DNA from: Thelonectria olida
Lineage: Eukaryota > Ascomycota > Sordariomycetes > Hypocreales > Nectriaceae
Reading direction: 5' to 3'
DNA length: 64,000 nt
Assembly (NCBI GenBank): GCA_020736575.1
Contig: JAGPYM010000007.1
Location: 248,001-312,000 of the forward strand
Below the pieces are notes generated by a model. The model saw only the letters and a list, made by a program, of their open reading frames with translations, did not search any database and was not told where the DNA came from. The translations under genes were made by a program, and so were the position numbers. Numbering within the stretch: position 1 is the first letter of the stretch; every line of letters starts with the position of its first letter. Of this stretch, positions 58,637 to 64,000 are shown one piece after another.

Positions 58637-61600
58637 GCTGCCTCAAGGTGAGAAAGAAAGCGGAGAAAGAGGTGGAAGAATGGGAGAGCGATTGGGAGGC
58701 CGGGGGTGGCGTGTGTGGTGTGCTGCGAGTGTGAGTGACTCGAGGGAGCTATGCGATGGTCTGCTTGACACTTTGGGGTCAGCCAAATTCGTACCCGGAG
58801 AAGCTGCACAGTTGCAGCTCAGGAGCAATGGACGGGCCACAGGGCGGACCAGGGTTGTGTTGGAGGGGACAACGGTGACCGTGACGGGACGGCGAGGAAA
58901 GGGTTTCAGCAAGCACCAACGAAAAGTCTGCGGCGCGGCCGAGTGAGCGGAGGATCCCTGTTGGCTGGGTGTAGACGGAGGCGTCGGCGCCGGCGGGCGG
59001 GCATAGGGATGTTTGGGGGGGCCCTATTTCGGGGCGTGGATAATTGGGTGGAAACATTGGGGAGGGAGGGATGATGGGATCAGACGGAAGAGTGTGTGTG
59101 AGTGAGTGCGATGCGTGTGGATTGCAAAGGCGATGGGTGCGTGTGCCTGTGTGGAATGGGGAAGCAAAAGCATGGGGGAATTTTGGGCATGTCGGCGGGA
59201 GGCAGAGGGTGGGCTTGGCCGCGTGGGAACCTGGGCTGGAAGGAACGGGACGGGGGGGTGGCAACTCGCAATTGGCCCAAAGGGGGTGAGGCGATGAGGA
59301 AAGAGCCAAAGAAGGGGAAGGTGCATATCCATATATCGAGGTGCAAAGGGCGGGGCAAGGACCAGGTATTGAGGTATCGAGTTACCCAGGACATGGGTAC
59401 CTCATCTCTACCATGTACGTACCTGAGGCCGGGAAGCGGGGACTCTTCTTACAACACCTTTAGCTCTTGAGAGGCGGGTTTTCCGTGTCCACCTCTTGCA
59501 AAGTCGATGCCTTTGTTTGCTCGCCCGCGGATGCGTTTTTTCGCCGCGTGATCTCGCTGGTGCAGGTGTGAGTAATAGGTGCAATCTTGGTACGGGAGCA
59601 GGCTCGATCCCTCTTGACGAGGTGAGTGCCGGTGTGGGGATAGTGGGATGTAGAAGTTGGTTGTGGCAACTTGTGGGCAGCAAGGAGATGACTTGTTCGT
59701 GCGTTGGATGAATGGAAGAAGAAAGGAGTAATGAGGTAAATTGAGATTGAAGAGATACGCACGGAGATAAAAAGCTATTATGAGTGATTCGTTTGACTCA
59801 GGTCCAACGTGCCCGCGAGTACGTATTTCGTCGACAAAGTTGAAGTCGGTCAGGGATAGTTCGACGATGCTTGGAGGGGGTGGAATCTGGGGTTGCAGAG
59901 TCGAGAGCGCAATGGCCAGAGAGACGAAGCACGGCTGGGCAAACAATGCGAATTGGCAAAGGGGTCGAACAACACTCCAGGGCGATGGGGTGACAGTGGG
60001 GGTCACAACACGTTGTCGATAGAGTGTTGTAATGGAGTTTTGGGGCCGTATTGTACGTTGATGCGCGCTGGGCTGTGCGCCAGGAGGCGAGGGAGGGCAA
60101 TTGGATGTTTTGGCGATGGGTGCAAGAGGCTGCAACTGCTGATTTTGGACGTCGGTGGGATGGGAGTAGAGTGAGGTCGCAATTTCTCTCACCTTTCACC
60201 GTGGATGATCCTGCGCGGGTCTTTTTTTATCCCGGCCGTACAAGAGACTTTGATTCCGTTCCTCGGCCGCCAGTTTAGGTTTTTTTCGTTGGGGCCAGAC
60301 ATGCTAACTATGACTACAATACTAGCTAGTAACTATCTCCATGTTTTGGGAGGGCACGCAACGGCTTAGGCCGTCCTCAGCCGGGACGTTGGACTCGAAG
60401 TGTTGAGAATGCGTGGGCGTCAGCGTGGGTGACTGACGGAGCCACCCAGGTGGAAGTTACGGGAGACGGAGGTACTCCGTGACTTGGTGGACGAAAGCGG
60501 GTCACGGTGACGGGCGCCGACTCCGGGGAGACACCTCACTTTTTTTGCACAGGGACTGGGACTGACCGAGGAGAGGAGGCGAGGTGCAGTCCCCATCAAC
60601 GCAGGCCCCAGCAGTTATATGCATGACCCTCCACCCCATGTCGTGTTTCCTCACCTATTGTCAGTCAACTCAAACTCCGTTTCGTGCTTGTGAGGTTGGA
60701 ATTCGAGGCCGCCATTGTCAGACTGGGTCCCTCCTCAGCACCCTGGTTTGAGACGGGCTGGATCGCTGCCGGTTGGTCAGATTGTTGGGGATCAAGAGAC
60801 CAGACTCTCTCGGCGCCGGGAACCCTGTCGCCGCCCTCCCATCGTGCATGTTCTATCAGCAATCATATCTGAGTGGCTTTTGGGGGTGCGGAATAAGGGG
60901 CCCAGCTGTACGATAATGGCGCCTGCATTGTTCCGTAAACGCTCAAGAGTCATACGTAAGGGAATGGAGGTGAGCAAGTGAGGTTGCACAACCATTACTC
61001 TACGAATCTCATCATTGTCCTCCTCCTTGGGAAGCTTCGCCGAAATGCAGCACAATACATGACGGAACAGAGGTCCACCCACTCTCCGACGGTCAAACCA
61101 AACCGTCTACTCCTGCCGAGGACGGACGGATCGCTCTTTAGCTGAGGCCTAATTGGATAACTACCTAGGGCATTGTGCTTCCGCGCTCGTGTACGACGGA
61201 TCCTCCCTCCCTCGCTCCCTCTATTCGTGCTTCGTCTCAAACCTTCCAGAGCCCGACCAGAACCAGTCAAAGTGGACACTTCTTCCCACTTGGGATAATG
61301 CTCGACGGACCATGACATGACGGACATGCCATGTACCAACGACCTGCCTCCTCAAGGGGACGAATCTCACTCACCTTGACCCCAGAAATTCGCTTGCGAG
61401 GCGGAGCACCCAAAACACGACCCTTTTTCTAAAGGTAATCACCCAACCCAAGCAACGCCCGAACGGCCAGGTTGGTTTGCGGCCCGAACCCCCTGGGAAC
61501 ATGGGCGGAAAAAGAAAGGAAAGGAAAAGAAGGCAAGGTAAGAAAAAAGTAAACACGGTTGACGACATTCGCATGCTCTTCCCCTGTTTTCCCGGCTGGA

Positions 61601-64000
61601 TCGAATGTGCATATGCGCTCAACAGGGAGTCCTTGTCGACGGCACGAGGAACCCATGCCCGCGGATTGAAGAAGAGGGAGAGGCAAAGAGGACAACAACA
61701 ATGACAGCTTGACGACCAAGACGTTGTGCTTCCGTTTGCTTCCACAAAGTACAAAGAAAATATCAAGTAATTACTATACCCCACAGTGTCTAATTACAGA
61801 GGACCTGTGTGCGAATCCAGCACGGCTGGTCATTGTTAGGGCTGCAGGCGTTTGAACCGTTGGTCGTTTGCGATTCGATGTTGTTGTGTGTGGCAAGCTA
61901 ATAATAATGGCGGTCCTGAGTTTATTGGGGCATCCCCGCGTCCTCGCTGTGAGTTGCATAAGGTAAGTACGACGGATAGGTTATCGCGGGAAGGTGTGCT
62001 CCGAAGACTCAAGTTTTGATATCGGTTGAGAAACGACGCCCGTTGGATGCGTCTCGTCGCTGCGAGTGATGTGTCGTTGAGTCGAATAGATTGTATGTAC
62101 ACATGTACATGGACCCGTCCGTGTGTGTGCCTGCAGGAGTTCCTCCCCAACCAAGACGATATGACGCTCCAACTACATGCATGCCTATCTCTCTGAAGGT
62201 CGTCTTTCTCTCCGTCCATGACAAGACAATGCGGTGGCTGCTGTTCCTTGTGGATGATTACATTTTACTTATCTCATTCCTCTGATTGCGGAAGAGTACG
62301 TCACAACTGCCTGCCCGTATTCCTCAACGTTGAATTGCCTGACCTGCCTTAGGTACTATGCAAACCAACAAAACGTTGTAGTACCACAAAGCCATAACGT
62401 TGGATGATGGGGATTGTTAAGTCGGCTGGTTTTCATGCAAACGAGGCAACGTGAAGCGTTGAGCAGAGGCCCATTCGGATTTGTCATGGACGGTTGGACG
62501 CATACATCCCTGTTCTGATTCGTTCTGTTGTATTATCACTGTCATGAAATGTGCGTCCTCAGCGCCAACGTTATGAGGCGTAGCCCTGCGACCGCTTCTC
62601 AGTGCCTGGTTCCAAACCCAAACTGTGGGGATGCGTCGGCGGGTCAGACGAAGGTCTCCCGACTTCCAGAATGCAGCTTCCGACTTTCCCCGAATGTGCC
62701 CCGGGCAAATGCAGCGCTAGCGCGGCTTCCTCCAACGGCATCCCGCCAGCGTTGCCAGACCTCTCACCTCAACTTGGCGACGCCAGCAGCGAAGAGCTTG
62801 CTCCCTGCTCCAGGGCTCTGGGCTCTGGGCTCTGGGCTGGGCCCCGAACCGGGGGTTTTGAAAGTGGGAGGAGCCCCGATCCACCCGATTCCCACATTTC
62901 CCACTCCGCATCACCACCCCGTTTGTTGCATAGGCAAGCAAGGGATGGGAAGGCAGGGGCGGCGGGGTGCATCGGGAGCGCCTAACCTCTAGAGGTTCAA
63001 GGTCTCGCGGCCCACCGAGCTCACCTTTTTCTCCAGGATCCACTTGAATTTGACAAGGCCGCCTCTCACTTTGGCTGCCCGACGTGGATCGTCAGGACAG
63101 AGCGCAACTCCGGGTTTGTTTGTCATCTTGGCTGATGTCGCAGGTCTTCAAAGCTCTACGGAGCCGACACAAACTTGAAGCGCGCGAATGCCATCTCTCA
63201 CGGTCTCAAGGGGGGGCGGTCGAGCGCCGTTCCGCCAGTCCAAGCCTCAAATTCGAGACACGAGCAAGCTGTCACACTCTCTGTCACACACGCACACGCA
63301 CACAAACACAACAAGAGCGTCCCCAAGTCCCAGGCATTGAATTCACTAGCTTCCGGTAGTCTCCAGGGCGGTCCACCATTGGCACCATCCACACCCGCAA
63401 ACACCCATGATCCGTCATCCAGATCGAGAGGGAACAAGACTTGACTGGCTCCCGACTCAAGTGCCGCCTCTGTTGTGACATTACCCTGACTCTCAATGAC
63501 ACAGGCAACGGGGCTAGCAGGTCAATGATAATCCAAACAAAGCCCGAAACCCCCGAAGACGTGGAAGAAGAGATGCCGAGACGAGACACGCAACGAATTA
63601 ACTGCTGAAAAAAAGAGGAATAACTTCTGCTCAGTCACTAACAAGCGGCAAATGCTGGTCCAGGCCCGCGTGCCAAGTGCGGAGGCTGCGTTCGGTTTGC
63701 CGACTCCCCCACTTGGAGCTTCCTGCAGAGAGCCCTTGCCAATGCCATGCACGACGACGTCTTCTCTTTTTTTTTTTCTTTTTCTTTGCATTCTTTGGTG
63801 GCTCGTTGCAGCAGACGCTTTGGTAATTGGGGCGTCTTGTTGTGAGACTGGCGTGTGCAGGTTATGCAACTTGTGGAAGGTGATGTGTCTGTGTCTGTGT
63901 CTGTTAACTATTTTCAGACAGTACAAGGTATAAACAGAGCGCACACGATCCCAGACGATGGGAGGCCTTTGAAATGTGGCGTTCCACGCATGATCAGCCC
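58637..64000. other. Gene-free right flank
   Basis: The first few hundred bases should be the malic enzyme promoter. Beyond that, frames on both strands are Ser/Arg/Pro-rich and short, with no family resemblance. A GGGCTCT heptamer repeats about three times near 62815-62836. No tRNA, rRNA or transposon sequence recognised. Confidence 0.5.

Noticed and set aside
1..64000. tRNA, rRNA, transposase or reverse-transcriptase sequences
   Set aside because: A by-eye search for B-box-like GTTCGA contexts and for retroelement motifs found nothing that also had the rest of the structure. A tRNAscan or RepeatMasker run would settle it.

Overview
The window is nuclear DNA of a filamentous ascomycete (Pezizomycotina, most likely Sordariomycetes). 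The evidence is short GT-AG introns (about 54-250 nt), C-ending codon preference, and a gene set with clear fungal orthologues: calcineurin B, Epl1, Kae1, an AMPK beta subunit, Bur1, Sac3, Ltv1, Lsg1, a cutinase/fatty-acid Zn2Cys6 factor and a malic enzyme. AGGTACCT-like palindromic strings between genes also fit that class. Genus or species cannot be fixed by reading alone.

Layout. Positions 1-8.6 kb hold no recognisable gene, but about 6.95-8.14 kb is a decayed tandem array with a period of roughly 156-170 bp. From 8.6 to 12.8 kb calcineurin B (-) and EPL1 (+) are divergent. KAE1 (+, 14.8-15.8) faces an AMPK beta gene (-, 16.2-17.9). A small membrane protein (+, 18.9-19.6) faces the BUR1 kinase (-, 20.1-22.05). 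Next come an asparaginase-ankyrin gene (+, 24.3-26.2) and a secreted/one-pass membrane protein (+, 27.5-29.0). SAC3 (-, 29.5-33.7), LTV1 (-, 34.3-35.6) and LSG1 (+, 36.0-38.0) follow, the last two divergent across a 400-bp shared promoter. A GAR-domain cytoskeletal protein (-, 38.7-41.5) precedes a 3-kb gap and the CTF1-type transcription factor (-, 44.6-47.9). A long gene-poor stretch (47.9-56.0) contains one putative five-exon gene of unknown family (-, 50.5-51.8) and weak coding traces near 55.1-56.0. NAD-malic enzyme (-, 56.0-58.2) is the last gene; 58.7-64.0 kb shows none.

The genes are core housekeeping and regulatory functions, not a metabolic cluster or mobile island: Ca2+ and energy signalling, chromatin acetylation, transcription elongation, mRNA export, tRNA modification, and both ribosomal subunits (LTV1 for 40S, LSG1 for 60S). 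I saw no rRNA, tRNA, transposon ORF or CRISPR. All gene models are hand-spliced from consensus sites and family knowledge; exon phases were checked arithmetically, but no database search was possible.
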